This document shows positions 38,714-48,106 of a stretch of DNA of 64,000 nt, in pieces. How positions within the stretch are numbered: position 1 is the first letter of the stretch; the number at the start of each line of letters is the position of its first letter. The stretch is from Oscillospiraceae bacterium CM (GTDB lineage: Bacteria; Bacillota; Clostridia; Oscillospirales; Oscillospiraceae): NCBI GenBank assembly GCA_022870705.1, contig CP072107.1, forward strand, positions 1 through 64,000, given 5' to 3'. A program made the translations under genes and the position numbers. Under the pieces are notes generated by a model that saw only the letters and a program-made list of their open reading frames with translations, ran no database searches and was not told where the DNA came from.

Positions 38714-39388
38714 ATGCCAAATGTCCTCATGATTGCCTGCCCGACCATCAAACAGGAAGTCAACGCCATAGCCAATGAAATAAACGCGCCGTATCCGATT
38801 TATTATCTGCCGGAATTACACGTATTTCCCGATAAGCTCAACGACTATCTGAAGGATATGCTCTCGCGCCTTTGCAATGTCGATTACGTGCTTTTGCCGA
38901 TGGGGCAGTGCGGCAAGAGTACGTTCGGTCTCCGCTCTGACAGCGCCACACTCGTTTTACCGAGATGCGAGGACTGCACCGATCTGCTGCTGTCAGAAAA
39001 AACGCTTGGCGATATTGAGCGCCCGAAATATACATATTTTTTTACAGACGGCTGGCTTGAAAACGGGCGCACCTTTATCCGCGAATACCAGTGGGCTATC
39101 GACAAATACGGCGATGAGACGGCCGATGACATTATGCAGACGCTGTACAGAAATTATCAGTATTTTGCCTATACCGACACAGGCGTCGGGGATTACGACG
39201 CCTGCTGCCGCCGCGTTAAGCCGCTGGCTGACACGGTTGGCGCCACTATTAACCGCCTGAGAGCGCCGCACGGCGTCCTGAAAAAAATGATGCGCCTGCA
39301 GTTTGACGGCGATTTCGTCCTCGTTCCTCCAGGGGAAATGGTGACGCAGAAGCTGTTTGAAAAAAATGTAGCGAGACGTGACGCATGA
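38714..39388 (+). CDS. DUF1638 family protein
   Basis: 224 residues, ATG 38714 with GGGAGGAAA upstream. The LMIACPTIKQEVNAI start, VDYVLLPMGQCGKSTFGL, LVLPRCEDCTDLLLS and YTYFFTDGWLENGRTFIREY blocks match DUF1638. Members are often found beside corrinoid-dependent methyltransferase genes in anaerobes; no such partner is here. Several Cys and His could bind metal. The transposon's right end sits just upstream, so any original promoter may have been displaced. Confidence 0.75.
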   Translation: MPNVLMIACPTIKQEVNAIANEINAPYPIYYLPELHVFPDKLNDYLKDMLSRLCNVDYVLLPMGQCGKSTFGLRSDSATLVLPRCEDCTDLLLSEKTLGDIERPKYTYFFTDGWLENGRTFIREYQWAIDKYGDETADDIMQTLYRNYQYFAYTDTGVGDYDACCRRVKPLADTVGATINRLRAPHGVLKKMMRLQFDGDFVLVPPGEMVTQKLFEKNVARRDA

Positions 39389-39396
39389 GAAGTAGA

Positions 39397-39428
39397 CGGC
39401 GCGGGGCGGTAGCCCTGCGCCTGTTTTT
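39397..39428 (+). terminator. Terminator after DUF1638 gene
   Basis: GGCGCGGGGC / GCCCTGCGCC stem with a four-base loop, then TGTTTTTT. Confidence 0.85.
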
Positions 39429-39546
39429 TGCACAGGTGCCAGTGGATACAGCCGCAGACCGCACCACTATAGAAGCATCGGCCAAATACACAAAAAATGA
39501 GACGGGTAAACCGGCAAATTAATGAATTATCATATTACCGAATTAC

Positions 39547-39575
39547 TTGACTAATACGCTAAAGTGAGCTATAAT
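39547..39575 (+). promoter_or_regulatory. Promoter of the histidine operon
   Basis: TTGACT (39547-39552), exactly 17 bases, TATAAT (39570-39575), about 32 bases before hisZ. The leader is too short for a T-box or attenuator, so control must act at initiation or post-translationally. Confidence 0.88.
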
Positions 39576-39607
39576 GACCATATCATGATGAAGGCTGGAG
39601 AGGAATT

Positions 39608-40732
39608 ATGACTTTTTCCGGAGATGTCCTGAAAAACGAAGAAAAGGCGATGATGAGCCTGCGGGCTCTGTACAGAAAGTACGGCTATACACAATATAAG
39701 ATGAACAAGTTTGAGGAGTATGATCTGTACGTCCGAAATAAAAATTTTCTTGCGTCCGAGCAGATTATCACGTTTAATGATACAAACGGAAAGCTTTTGG
39801 CATTAAAGCCGGACGTGACGCTATCAATTGTCAAAAACGCGAAGGATGACGCGTCTCTGTGCAAATATTTTTATAATGAGAACGTCTACCGCCTGTCGCA
39901 CACAGGCCGCGAGTTTAAAGAGCGGATGCAGGCTGGCCTTGAGTGCATCGGCCCTATCGACCTGTACGCCATGGCGGAAGTTATACTGCTGGCGGACAGG
40001 AGCCTGCAGCTCATCAGCGGCAGATACGCGCTGGACATTTCGCACATGGGCTATCTCAGCGGCCTTTTTGACGGGCTGGGTCTTGCCGAAGAGCAGGCGG
40101 CGCACATGCTCCGGTGCATCAGTGAAAAAAACGTGCCGGAGATTGAAAAGCTGTCGCAGGCCGTCGGCCTTCAAGCAGATGATACCCGGCGGCTCACGGC
40201 GATCGCCGCTCTGTATGGGTCGTTTGAGGAAACCATCGGCCTTTTGAAGAAGCTCAGCATTAACGAGAGAACGGACGATGCCGTCAGTGAACTGGAAAGC
40301 GTCTTCACCGTTATCAAGAGCTTCGGCGCGGGCGAGAATATCCGGCTCGATTTCTCCATCGTCAACGACATGACGTATTATAACGGTATTATTTTTCAAG
40401 GCTTTGTCGACGGGATTCCGACGGGTGTTTTGTCCGGCGGGCGGTACGACAAGCTGCTGGAGCGCTTTGGGAAAAAGGCCGGCGCCATTGGGTTTGCCGT
40501 CTATCTCGACCTTCTCGAGCGGTTTGATGAGGCGCCGCGGCCGTTTGACGTGGATATTTTGCTTCTCTATGACGAGACGACGGACGCCCAGGCACTGGCG
40601 CGGGCCGTGAAAGTGCTGACGGATGACAACATGAGCGTCCGGGCAGAGCGGGGGCCCGCCGACGGCATTAAATACAGGCAGCTTTATCAAATGAAAGACG
40701 GGGGGTTCGACGTTCTTGAACGACTGGATTAA
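39608..40732 (+). CDS. hisZ: ATP phosphoribosyltransferase regulatory subunit HisZ
   Basis: 374 residues. Histidyl-tRNA-synthetase-like fold (ALKPDVTLSIVKN, REFKERMQAGLECIG, LSGGRYDKLLERFG) without the anticodon-binding domain. HisZ has no synthetase activity; it forms an octamer with short HisG and mediates feedback by histidine. Its presence explains the 211-residue HisG that follows, with a 17-base overlap. The start has GGAGAGG upstream. Confidence 0.93.
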   Translation: MTFSGDVLKNEEKAMMSLRALYRKYGYTQYKMNKFEEYDLYVRNKNFLASEQIITFNDTNGKLLALKPDVTLSIVKNAKDDASLCKYFYNENVYRLSHTGREFKERMQAGLECIGPIDLYAMAEVILLADRSLQLISGRYALDISHMGYLSGLFDGLGLAEEQAAHMLRCISEKNVPEIEKLSQAVGLQADDTRRLTAIAALYGSFEETIGLLKKLSINERTDDAVSELESVFTVIKSFGAGENIRLDFSIVNDMTYYNGIIFQGFVDGIPTGVLSGGRYDKLLERFGKKAGAIGFAVYLDLLERFDEAPRPFDVDILLLYDETTDAQALARAVKVLTDDNMSVRAERGPADGIKYRQLYQMKDGGFDVLERLD

Positions 40733-41351
40733 TATCGCGCTGCCGAAGGGGCGGCTCGGCGAAAAGGTCTATGAGGTATTCGAGGCCGTTGGCTACGGCT
40801 GCCCCGCCATATGGGACAACAACAGAAAGCTCATTTTTGAAAATGAAGAGACGGGCGTCCGTTACTTCTGGGTCAAGCCGTCGGACGTGGCCATCTATGT
40901 CGAGCGCGGCGCGGCCGACCTCGGTATCGCCGGGAAGGATATTCTTCTGGAATATGAGCCCGATATCTACGAGCTTTTGGATCTCCACGTCGGCAAATGC
41001 CGACTGTGCGTGGCGGCGAAAAAAGACTTTCGCGACGACCTTGACAGGACGCTGCGTGTTGCCACGAAGTTTTCAAACGTCGCCAAAACGTTTTACGCAG
41101 GCCTCGGCCGGGAAATTGATATCATTAAGCTCAACGGCTCTATTGAGCTCGCGCCGATTCTCGGCCTGTCGGACGTCATTGTCGACATTGTTGAAACGGG
41201 TACAACACTCCGAGAAAACGACCTCGGCGTCATCGAGACGATTGTGCCGGTCAGCGCGCGGCTCGTCGCCAACAAGGCCAGCTACCGGTTTAAGCACGAA
41301 AAGCTCCGAACCCTGTGCGACAGGGTATCCGACATGATAAAAGAGGGCTGA
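40716..41351 (+). CDS. hisG: ATP phosphoribosyltransferase, short form
   Basis: 211 residues from a TTG at 40716 (MNDWINIALPKGRLGEKVYE), the usual short HisG start, lying within the end of hisZ. It catalyses the first step, ATP plus PRPP to phosphoribosyl-ATP. The PRPP-binding loop is in IVDIVETGTTLRENDL. It lacks the C-terminal regulatory domain of long HisG and depends on HisZ. A G-rich stretch about ten bases upstream may serve as the ribosome site. Confidence 0.95.
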   Translation: MNDWINIALPKGRLGEKVYEVFEAVGYGCPAIWDNNRKLIFENEETGVRYFWVKPSDVAIYVERGAADLGIAGKDILLEYEPDIYELLDLHVGKCRLCVAAKKDFRDDLDRTLRVATKFSNVAKTFYAGLGREIDIIKLNGSIELAPILGLSDVIVDIVETGTTLRENDLGVIETIVPVSARLVANKASYRFKHEKLRTLCDRVSDMIKEG

Positions 41352-41356
41352 GTAAA

Positions 41357-42646
41357 ATGATTCGGATTTATAAAGACGGCGACGTTTCGCCGGATCAAAT
41401 CTTCTACCGGTCTGACGATACGAGCGGTATCGAAAAGACCGTTGCCGCCATTTTATCCGACGTCCGGGAAAATGGCGACGCAGCGCTTTTTCAGTATGCG
41501 AAAAAATTTGACGGCGCCGAGCTTGCAGCCTTGGAAGTTACACAAGAGGAGTTCGATGCGGCCGAGGAGACGGCGGACGACGCACTCGTCGCCATTATGC
41601 AAAAAGCAGCCGCCAATATCGAAGCGTTTCACAGAAACCAGGTGCGGCAAGGCTTTGTTGTCACACAGAAAAACGGCGTCGTCCTCGGGCAGAAAATTAC
41701 GCCGCTTGCGCGCGTCGGCGTCTACGTCCCAGGCGGGACGGCAAGCTATCCGTCCTCCGTGTTGATGAACTGCATCCCGGCAAAGCTTGCCGGTGTCGGC
41801 GAAATCATCGTGACGACGCCGGCGCCTAGCGGCGTTGTATCCCCGAACATTCTGGCGGCGGCGCGCATCGCGGGTGCAGACAGGGTTTTTAAAATCGGCG
41901 GGGCACAGGCCGTTGGGGCGCTGGCATACGGTACGGCATCCGTCCCGCGGGTCGATAAAATCGTGGGGCCGGGCAACGCCTATGTCGCTGAGGCTAAAAA
42001 ACAGGTTTTCGGCACTGTTGCCATCGACATGATTGCCGGGCCAAGCGAAATTCTCGTAATCGCGGACGCATCATGCCGTCCCGCCGTTGTTGCAGCCGAT
42101 ATGCTCTCACAGGCCGAGCACGACAAAAACGCGAGTGCCGTTTTGGTGACGGACAGCCCATCGCTCGCCGAAGCCGTGCATGTCGAGCTTGAAAAACAGC
42201 TTGAGGCGCTCCCGCGCCGCGCATTTGCCAGAGAGGCGATTGATAACAACGGGAAGATCATTGTTACCGAAACGCTGAAGCGCGCGCTGGAGATTTCGAA
42301 TGCGCTTGCGCCCGAGCATTTGGAAATCTGTGTGGATAACCCGTTTGATTATCTCGGCATGATCCAAAACGCCGGGTCCATCTTTTTGGGGAAATATTGC
42401 CCCGAGGCGCTGGGTGACTATTTTGCCGGGCCGAACCACACGCTGCCGACGATGGGGACGGCGCGCTTTTCAAGCCCCCTGTCCGTTGACGACTTCATAA
42501 AAAAATCGTCATTTACCTACTACACGAAAACAGCGCTTGAAGCGGTGGCCCAAGACGTCGCGGCCTTTGCCGCACGGGAGGGGCTTGACGCGCATGCCCG
42601 CTCCGTCACCGTCCGGCTTCAGGCAGAAAGAGACGTGACGCCATGA
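41357..42646 (+). CDS. hisD: Histidinol dehydrogenase
   Basis: 429 residues from ATG 41357 (MIRIYKDGDVSP); the open frame extends upstream into hisG. Zn2+- and NAD-dependent, converting histidinol to histidine in two steps. Family blocks: VYVPGGTASYPSSVLMN, GPGNAYVAEAKKQVFG, DMIAGPSEI, AEHDKNASAVLVTDS and GPNHTLPTMGTARF with zinc-binding His. Length is standard. hisC overlaps its end by four bases. Confidence 0.97.
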   Translation: MIRIYKDGDVSPDQIFYRSDDTSGIEKTVAAILSDVRENGDAALFQYAKKFDGAELAALEVTQEEFDAAEETADDALVAIMQKAAANIEAFHRNQVRQGFVVTQKNGVVLGQKITPLARVGVYVPGGTASYPSSVLMNCIPAKLAGVGEIIVTTPAPSGVVSPNILAAARIAGADRVFKIGGAQAVGALAYGTASVPRVDKIVGPGNAYVAEAKKQVFGTVAIDMIAGPSEILVIADASCRPAVVAADMLSQAEHDKNASAVLVTDSPSLAEAVHVELEKQLEALPRRAFAREAIDNNGKIIVTETLKRALEISNALAPEHLEICVDNPFDYLGMIQNAGSIFLGKYCPEALGDYFAGPNHTLPTMGTARFSSPLSVDDFIKKSSFTYYTKTALEAVAQDVAAFAAREGLDAHARSVTVRLQAERDVTP

Positions 42647-43710
42647 GCCGGTTTTTGAGCAAACGCCTTTCTGATCTTGTACCGTATGTTCCCGGCGAGC
42701 AGCCGACCGATATGGCCTATATCAAGCTCAACACAAACGAATCGCCGTATCCGCCGTCACCCATGGTGCTCGAGCGGCTTGTCAGTGCCGCGCTCGACAA
42801 GCTCAACCTATACCCCGACCCGACGGGGAAGGCACTGCGACAAAAAATCGCGGCACAGTACGGCTTGGAACCCGAAAATGTCTTTTTGTCAAACGGGTCG
42901 GACGAGGCATTGGCGTTTGCGTTTATGGCCTTCTGCGACGAAAAGACGCCCGCGGCCTTTGCCGACGTCACCTATGGGTTTTACCCCGTCTATTGTGACC
43001 TGTTTGGGATCCCGCGCGCCGTTATCCCGCTGCGGTCTGATTTTACGCTCTGCGCCGACGATTACGTTGGCATCGGCAAGACGATTATCATTGCCAATCC
43101 GAACGCGCCGACGGGCCTTGCCGTATCGCTTGACGCGATCGAAAAGATTCTGGCCGCAAACCCTGATAACGTCGTCATCGTTGACGAGGCATATGTCGAT
43201 TTCGGGGGAGACACCGCCGTCGGGCTCATTCAAAAATATGACAACCTGCTCGTCGTGCAGACGTGCTCGAAATCGCGGTCCCTGGCGGGTGCGCGGCTGG
43301 GCTTTGCGTTCGGCTGTAAGGCGCTGATAGACGACATTGACGCCGTTCGGTACTCTTTTAATTCCTATAATGTCAGCCGCCCGGCTCTTCTGGCCGGGGA
43401 AGCGGCGTTTGACGACGCGGCGTATTATGACGCCATGTGCCGCCGGGTCATCGCAACGCGCGAAAAGACGGCCGAAGGGCTCAAGGCGCTCGGCTTTCAG
43501 ATGACGGCATCCGTTGCCAATTTTCTTTTCGCCCGGCACCCCGAAGCGTCGGGCGGCGACCTCTACCGGCAGTTGAAGGCGCGCGGCATTCTTGTGCGCC
43601 ATTTTGACAAAAACAGAATTTCAGATTATCTTAGAATCACTATCGGCACGCCGGAGCAGATGAAAGCGCTGCTATCGGCGCTGGCGGTGATTCTCGGAAG
43701 GGAGACATAA
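42643..43710 (+). CDS. hisC: Histidinol-phosphate aminotransferase
   Basis: 355 residues, fold-type I PLP enzyme. YIKLNTNESPYPPSP, the cofactor-phosphate region SNGSDEAL, NPNAPTGLAV, DEAYVDFGG and the Schiff-base Lys in TCSKSRSLAGARLG are all present. It transfers the amino group from glutamate to imidazole-acetol phosphate. ATG overlaps the hisD stop (ATGA). Confidence 0.95.
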   Translation: MSRFLSKRLSDLVPYVPGEQPTDMAYIKLNTNESPYPPSPMVLERLVSAALDKLNLYPDPTGKALRQKIAAQYGLEPENVFLSNGSDEALAFAFMAFCDEKTPAAFADVTYGFYPVYCDLFGIPRAVIPLRSDFTLCADDYVGIGKTIIIANPNAPTGLAVSLDAIEKILAANPDNVVIVDEAYVDFGGDTAVGLIQKYDNLLVVQTCSKSRSLAGARLGFAFGCKALIDDIDAVRYSFNSYNVSRPALLAGEAAFDDAAYYDAMCRRVIATREKTAEGLKALGFQMTASVANFLFARHPEASGGDLYRQLKARGILVRHFDKNRISDYLRITIGTPEQMKALLSALAVILGRET

Positions 43711-43711
43711 T

Positions 43712-44299
43712 ATGAGGCAGAGCGACATTCAGCGCAAAACAGCGGAGACAGACATTTCTCTCAAGCTGAATCTCGACGGGCGGGGCGACAGCACCGTCGA
43801 CACCGGCATCGGCTTTCTCGACCATATGCTGACACTTTTTGCCCGGCACGGGCGCTTTGACGTTACACTGACATGCCAAGGCGACACCCATGTCGACGCG
43901 CACCATACCGTGGAGGACATCGGCCTGTGTCTGGGCATGGCGTTTGCCGAAGCGCTCGGCGACATGAAGGGCATCAAGCGCTATGGCGACATGCTGCTGC
44001 CGATGGACGAGGCGCTTGTCTTATGCGCTGTGGACGTCTCCGGCAGAAGCTGTTTGGCCTATGGGCTGGACCTGCCGGATGGCAAGGTCGGCAGTATGGA
44101 TACGGAGCTTGTGGAGGAGTTTTTGCTGGCCTTTGTGCGCAAGGCGGGGATCACGCTCCATGTCCGTCAGCTGGCGGGCGGTAATACGCACCACATTATC
44201 GAGGCCTGCTTTAAGGCGCTGACACGCGCGTTGGCGAAGGCCGTTTCAATCGATGCGGCGTTCAAGGACGAAATTCCGTCAACAAAGGGCGTTATCTGA
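43712..44299 (+). CDS. hisB: Imidazoleglycerol-phosphate dehydratase
   Basis: 195 residues, monofunctional HisB. It has the two His-rich metal-binding repeats GFLDHMLTLFARHG with DAHHTVEDIG and, later, GNTHHIIEACFK. Mn2+-dependent; removes water to give imidazole-acetol phosphate. The phosphatase half of the E. coli HisB fusion is absent and is supplied by the PHP-type protein at the end of the operon. Confidence 0.96.
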   Translation: MRQSDIQRKTAETDISLKLNLDGRGDSTVDTGIGFLDHMLTLFARHGRFDVTLTCQGDTHVDAHHTVEDIGLCLGMAFAEALGDMKGIKRYGDMLLPMDEALVLCAVDVSGRSCLAYGLDLPDGKVGSMDTELVEEFLLAFVRKAGITLHVRQLAGGNTHHIIEACFKALTRALAKAVSIDAAFKDEIPSTKGVI

Positions 44300-44363
44300 A
44301 ACAAATCGCCGCCGTCATGCCTGCGGGCTGACGGCAGCGCAGACTGACTATTCGAGGTACACT

Positions 44364-44981
44364 ATGATCGCCATTGTAGACTACGGCGTCGGGAATCTCT
44401 TTTCCCTGCGCAGCTCCCTTCAATATATCGGGCAGGATGCCGCCGTTACAAACAGTGCCACCGCGCTGCAAAACAGCGACCGGATCATTCTGCCCGGTGT
44501 CGGCGCTTTTGAGGACGCCGCCCGAAAGCTCCGAAACAGCGGCCTGTATGACGTTGTCACGGCACAGGCGCGAAGCGGCAAGCCGCTGCTGGGCGTCTGT
44601 CTCGGCATGCAGCTTTTGTTTGAAAAAAGCTATGAATACGGCGAACATGAGGGGCTTGGGCTCATCAAGGGACGCGTCGTCTCCATGGAGCCGGTTGTCC
44701 CAAAGGGGTATAAAATCCCGCAAATTGGCTGGAATGGGCTGATTTTTCCGAAAGACAAGGCAAAAAGCCCGCTGTTTAAATATATCCGTGAGGGTGACTG
44801 CGTCTATTTCGTCCACTCCTACTATGCGTCAGATTGCGACGAAGCTGTCATCGCCACAACGGAATACGGCGCGGAGCTGACGGCGGCTGTTGCCGACGGC
44901 AACATTTACGGGACGCAGTTTCATCCCGAAAAAAGCGGTGACGTGGGACTCAACATTCTGCGTGCTTTCTGCGAAATATAA
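44364..44981 (+). CDS. hisH: Imidazole glycerol phosphate synthase, glutaminase subunit
   Basis: 205 residues from ATG 44364 (MIAIVDYGVGNLFSLRSSL); the longer open frame covers a 64-base gap and is not needed. Class I glutaminase with the nucleophile in GVCLGMQLLFE, plus the distal His and Glu of FHPEKSGD. It feeds ammonia to HisF. The small gap before it is the largest inside the operon. Confidence 0.96.
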   Translation: MIAIVDYGVGNLFSLRSSLQYIGQDAAVTNSATALQNSDRIILPGVGAFEDAARKLRNSGLYDVVTAQARSGKPLLGVCLGMQLLFEKSYEYGEHEGLGLIKGRVVSMEPVVPKGYKIPQIGWNGLIFPKDKAKSPLFKYIREGDCVYFVHSYYASDCDEAVIATTEYGAELTAAVADGNIYGTQFHPEKSGDVGLNILRAFCEI

Positions 44982-44990
44982 GGAGTCGCC

Positions 44991-45722
44991 ATGATTATTT
45001 TTCCCGCAATTGATTTGTTTAACGGCTGCGTCGTCCGGCTTTTCAAGGGTGATTACGCCCAGATGACGGTTTACAGCGACGACCCAGCCAGCGTTGCCCG
45101 GTCTTTCAGTGACGCGGGCGCGTCAAATCTGCACGTCGTCGACCTCGAAGGGGCAAAGGACGGGACGACCGCGAATTTTGAAACGATCCGAAAGCTTGCT
45201 GAAAGCGGCCTTTCTCTCCAAGTGGGCGGCGGCATCCGCACGCGTGACGTGATTGAAAAATACTGTGACCTCGGTGTCAGCCGCGTCATTCTCGGCACGG
45301 CGGCCGTCACAAAGCCCGGCTTTGTTGGCGATATGGTCAAAGCGTTTGGTGACCGGATCGCCGTCGGCATCGACTTCAAGGACGGTTACGTTGCCATCAA
45401 GGGCTGGACGGAGGTCACCGGGCGCACTGGCATGGAGTTCTGCCGCGAGATGGACGCGCTCGGCGTGAAGACAGTGATCTGTACCGACATTTCGAAGGAC
45501 GGCGTTCTCGGCGGGGCGAACACGGCGCTCTATCAAAGCCTCTCGGCTGAAATAAAAGCCGACATTATCGCCTCGGGCGGCGTGACGTCGCTTGAAGATA
45601 TCCACGCGCTACGGTCGCTCGGTCTCTACGGGGCTATTTTGGGCAAAGCCCTTTACACAGGTCATCTTGAGCTTAAGTCGGCCATCCAAGAGGCCAAGCT
45701 TAGCGGGGAGGCTCTGCGATGA
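44991..45722 (+). CDS. hisA: ProFAR isomerase HisA
   Basis: 243 residues, TIM barrel with phosphate-binding half-repeats (FPAIDLFNGCVVRLFKGD, LQVGGGIR, IASGGVTSLEDI). The catalytic Asp residues are in AIDL and in the ICTDISKDG motif. Performs the Amadori rearrangement of ProFAR to PRFAR. A GGAG site precedes the ATG and hisF overlaps by four bases. Confidence 0.96.
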   Translation: MIIFPAIDLFNGCVVRLFKGDYAQMTVYSDDPASVARSFSDAGASNLHVVDLEGAKDGTTANFETIRKLAESGLSLQVGGGIRTRDVIEKYCDLGVSRVILGTAAVTKPGFVGDMVKAFGDRIAVGIDFKDGYVAIKGWTEVTGRTGMEFCREMDALGVKTVICTDISKDGVLGGANTALYQSLSAEIKADIIASGGVTSLEDIHALRSLGLYGAILGKALYTGHLELKSAIQEAKLSGEALR

Positions 45723-46477
45723 TTACGAAAAGAATTATCCCCTGCCTTGACGTGAAGGACGGGCGCGTTGTCAAGGGCGTCAATTTTTTAGGGCTCAGCG
45801 ACGTGTCGTCCCCGGTGAAGCTCGCCAAATTCTACAGTGACAACGGTGCCGACGAGCTTGTTTTTTACGACATCACGGCCTCCTTCGAGGAGCGGCGGCT
45901 TTTCACCGATATTCTCAAGGAGGTCGCAAGCTGCATCTTCATCCCGCTCACCGTCGGCGGCGGCATCAACACGACAGACGATTTCGACAGAGTGCTAAAA
46001 TGCGGAGCGGATAAAGTGAGCGTCAATTCCGGCGCGATAAAGAACCCGGGGCTGATTCATGAAGCGGCTAAGATATATGGCGATCAGTGCGTCGTTTTAT
46101 CGGTGGATATTAAACGTGTCGACGGGCAGTTCCGCGTGTTTGCCAAGGGTGGACGCGAAGACACCGGGATGGACGCTATTGAGTGGGTCAAACGCGGCCA
46201 GAGCCTCGGCGCGGGCGAGCTTGTCGTCAACAGTATTGATACGGACGGCGTGAAAAATGGCTTTGACCTAGAAATGCTGGCGGCCGTCTGCGATGCCGTA
46301 TCCATCCCCGTGATTGCATCGGGCGGTGCCGGCCAAATCGCGGATTTTACCGAACTCTTCAACGTCCTGCCAAAAGTGGACGCCGGTTTGGCGGCCTCGA
46401 TATTCCACTTCGGCGAGGTCAGCATCAAGGACCTGAAAACTGTGTTAAAAAACGAAAACATCAACGTGAGGATATAA
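45719..46477 (+). CDS. hisF: Imidazole glycerol phosphate synthase, cyclase subunit
   Basis: 252 residues, TIM barrel homologous to HisA. Catalytic Asp in PCLDVKDGRVVKG and the second in LSVDIKR; phosphate sites at LTVGGGIN and IASGGAG; the NSIDTDGVKNG loop is present. Uses ammonia from HisH to make imidazole glycerol phosphate and AICAR. Confidence 0.97.
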   Translation: MITKRIIPCLDVKDGRVVKGVNFLGLSDVSSPVKLAKFYSDNGADELVFYDITASFEERRLFTDILKEVASCIFIPLTVGGGINTTDDFDRVLKCGADKVSVNSGAIKNPGLIHEAAKIYGDQCVVLSVDIKRVDGQFRVFAKGGREDTGMDAIEWVKRGQSLGAGELVVNSIDTDGVKNGFDLEMLAAVCDAVSIPVIASGGAGQIADFTELFNVLPKVDAGLAASIFHFGEVSIKDLKTVLKNENINVRI

Positions 46478-46482
46478 AAGTT

Positions 46483-47136
46483 ATGATGATTGACATCGAT
46501 GCGCTGAAATTTGACGAGAAGGGGCTGATCCCCGCCGTCGTTCTTGACGAGGAGACAAAAAAAGTCCTGACGGTGGCCTATATGAACAAGGAGAGCCTTG
46601 AAATCAGCATGCGAGAGGGCAGAACATGCTTTTGGTCGCGCTCGCGGCAGGCTCTCTGGCGCAAGGGGGAGACGTCCGGCAACGTCCAGCACATCGTCCG
46701 CATCCAGGCCGACTGCGACAGGGACGCTTTGACCGTCACCGTCAGGAAAGACGGCCCGGCCTGCCACACAGGCGCGGATTCATGTTTTAATGACGATGTT
46801 TACATCGGCGAATCGACACCGACCTTTTCGCTGGATGATCTGATGGCGCTGCTTATTGGGCGTAAAAGGGAGCGCAAAGAGGGCTCGTATACAACGTATC
46901 TCTTTGAAAAGGGTATTGATAAGATCCTAAAAAAAATCGGCGAGGAGTCTACGGAGGTCATCATCGCCGGAAAAGCGGGCGATAATAAAGAGACGGTGTA
47001 TGAAATCGCCGACCTGACGTATCACGTTTTGGTTCTCATGATCGAAATGGGCATCACGCTTGACGATATCAAAAGCGAGCTTGCCGCCCGGCACATTGTC
47101 GACAAGAAAGTGAAGCAGGAGAAAATGACGCCATGA
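46483..47136 (+). CDS. hisIE: Bifunctional phosphoribosyl-AMP cyclohydrolase / phosphoribosyl-ATP pyrophosphatase
   Basis: 217 residues. The N-terminal HisI domain has the metal-binding blocks TCFWSRSRQALWRKGETSG, QADCDRDALTV and GPACHTGADSCF. The C-terminal HisE helical domain has IGEESTEVIIAGK and DLTYHVLVLM. The two steps open the purine ring after HisG. The fusion is common in bacteria. Either of two adjacent ATGs could start translation. The hisJ-type gene overlaps the stop by four bases. Confidence 0.96.
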   Translation: MMIDIDALKFDEKGLIPAVVLDEETKKVLTVAYMNKESLEISMREGRTCFWSRSRQALWRKGETSGNVQHIVRIQADCDRDALTVTVRKDGPACHTGADSCFNDDVYIGESTPTFSLDDLMALLIGRKRERKEGSYTTYLFEKGIDKILKKIGEESTEVIIAGKAGDNKETVYEIADLTYHVLVLMIEMGITLDDIKSELAARHIVDKKVKQEKMTP

Positions 47137-47945
47137 CCTTATCGAATTTTCACGCACACACAACGTATTGCGATGGGTCGGAATCGTGCGAAGAGATGGT
47201 GCGTGCCGCCGTCCAAAAAGGGCTTGTCGCCTTCGGCCTCTCCGGCCACGCCTATATGGGCTTTGAGACAGACTGGTGCATGAGCCCTGATAAAACGGCG
47301 GCGTTTGTCGACGAAATGACCCGCTTGAAAGAGACATACGGTGACCGGATCACGCTTTTTACCGGCATCGAGCAGGACTATTATGCCACCGAGCCGACAG
47401 CCGGTTTTGATTATGTGATTGGCTCCTGCCATTACATCAAAAAGGACGGTGAATATTTGCTCGTTGACGAGAGCGACGCGGTGCAGCAAGATGACGTCAC
47501 GCGCCACTACGGCGGGGATTTTTACGCCTACTTCCGGGATTTTTATGCCACAGCCGCCGACATTGCCAGGAAAACGAACCCAGACTTCATCGGGCATTTT
47601 GATCTTGTCACGAAATTCAACGAGGGCGGCCGGTTTTTTGACGAGGCAGATAAACGGTATCAAAACGTGGCGATAGAGGCGCTCGTTGCTGTTTTAGAAA
47701 CACACCGTTTGTTTGAAATCAACACGGGCGCGATGTACCGCGTTGGGAAAAAGGCCCCGTATCCCGCAGCTTTTCTTTTAAAGGAACTGAAAGCGCGCGG
47801 CGGCGAAATCATCCTCTCGAGTGACAGCCACGATGGGGCGTCGATCTGCTATCAATTCAGCGAAGCGGCAGAACTGGCCAAGGCCTGCGGCTTTCAATAC
47901 GCCAAAACGCTCACGACAAGCGGCTTTGTCGATTACCCGCTGTAA
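47133..47945 (+). CDS. Histidinol-phosphatase, PHP family
   Basis: 270 residues. PHP fold with HxH near the start (NFHAHTTYCDG), a Glu in GIEQDYYAT, His in GSCHYIKK, GHFDLVTKFNEG and SSDSHDGASICYQF. These are the metal ligands of HisK/HisJ-type phosphatases, which dephosphorylate histidinol phosphate. It closes the operon, so every step to histidine is encoded in one transcript. Confidence 0.93.
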   Translation: MTLSNFHAHTTYCDGSESCEEMVRAAVQKGLVAFGLSGHAYMGFETDWCMSPDKTAAFVDEMTRLKETYGDRITLFTGIEQDYYATEPTAGFDYVIGSCHYIKKDGEYLLVDESDAVQQDDVTRHYGGDFYAYFRDFYATAADIARKTNPDFIGHFDLVTKFNEGGRFFDEADKRYQNVAIEALVAVLETHRLFEINTGAMYRVGKKAPYPAAFLLKELKARGGEIILSSDSHDGASICYQFSEAAELAKACGFQYAKTLTTSGFVDYPL

Positions 47946-47961
47946 ACGTGAAGAAATTACA

Positions 47962-48000
47962 ATAAAACCGAAGGATTTTTGTCCTTCGGTTTTATTTTTT
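47962..48000 (+). terminator. Terminator of the histidine operon
   Basis: ATAAAACCGAAGGA / TCCTTCGGTTTTAT, a 14-bp perfect stem with a six-base loop, ending in TTTTTT. Confidence 0.92.
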
Positions 48001-48106
48001 AAGACGGCAGAAAAGAGACGGCAAACAGAATGGATATCAATAGACGGAGAATACTAAAACAGCGTGGCTGCGTTTGAAGGTCAATCATAAAGCTGAGGAG
48101 AAAGTG

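Noticed and set aside
39428-39607. T-box or attenuator ahead of the his operon
   Set aside because: The promoter lies only about 32 bases before hisZ and no T-box sequence or terminator is present between them.
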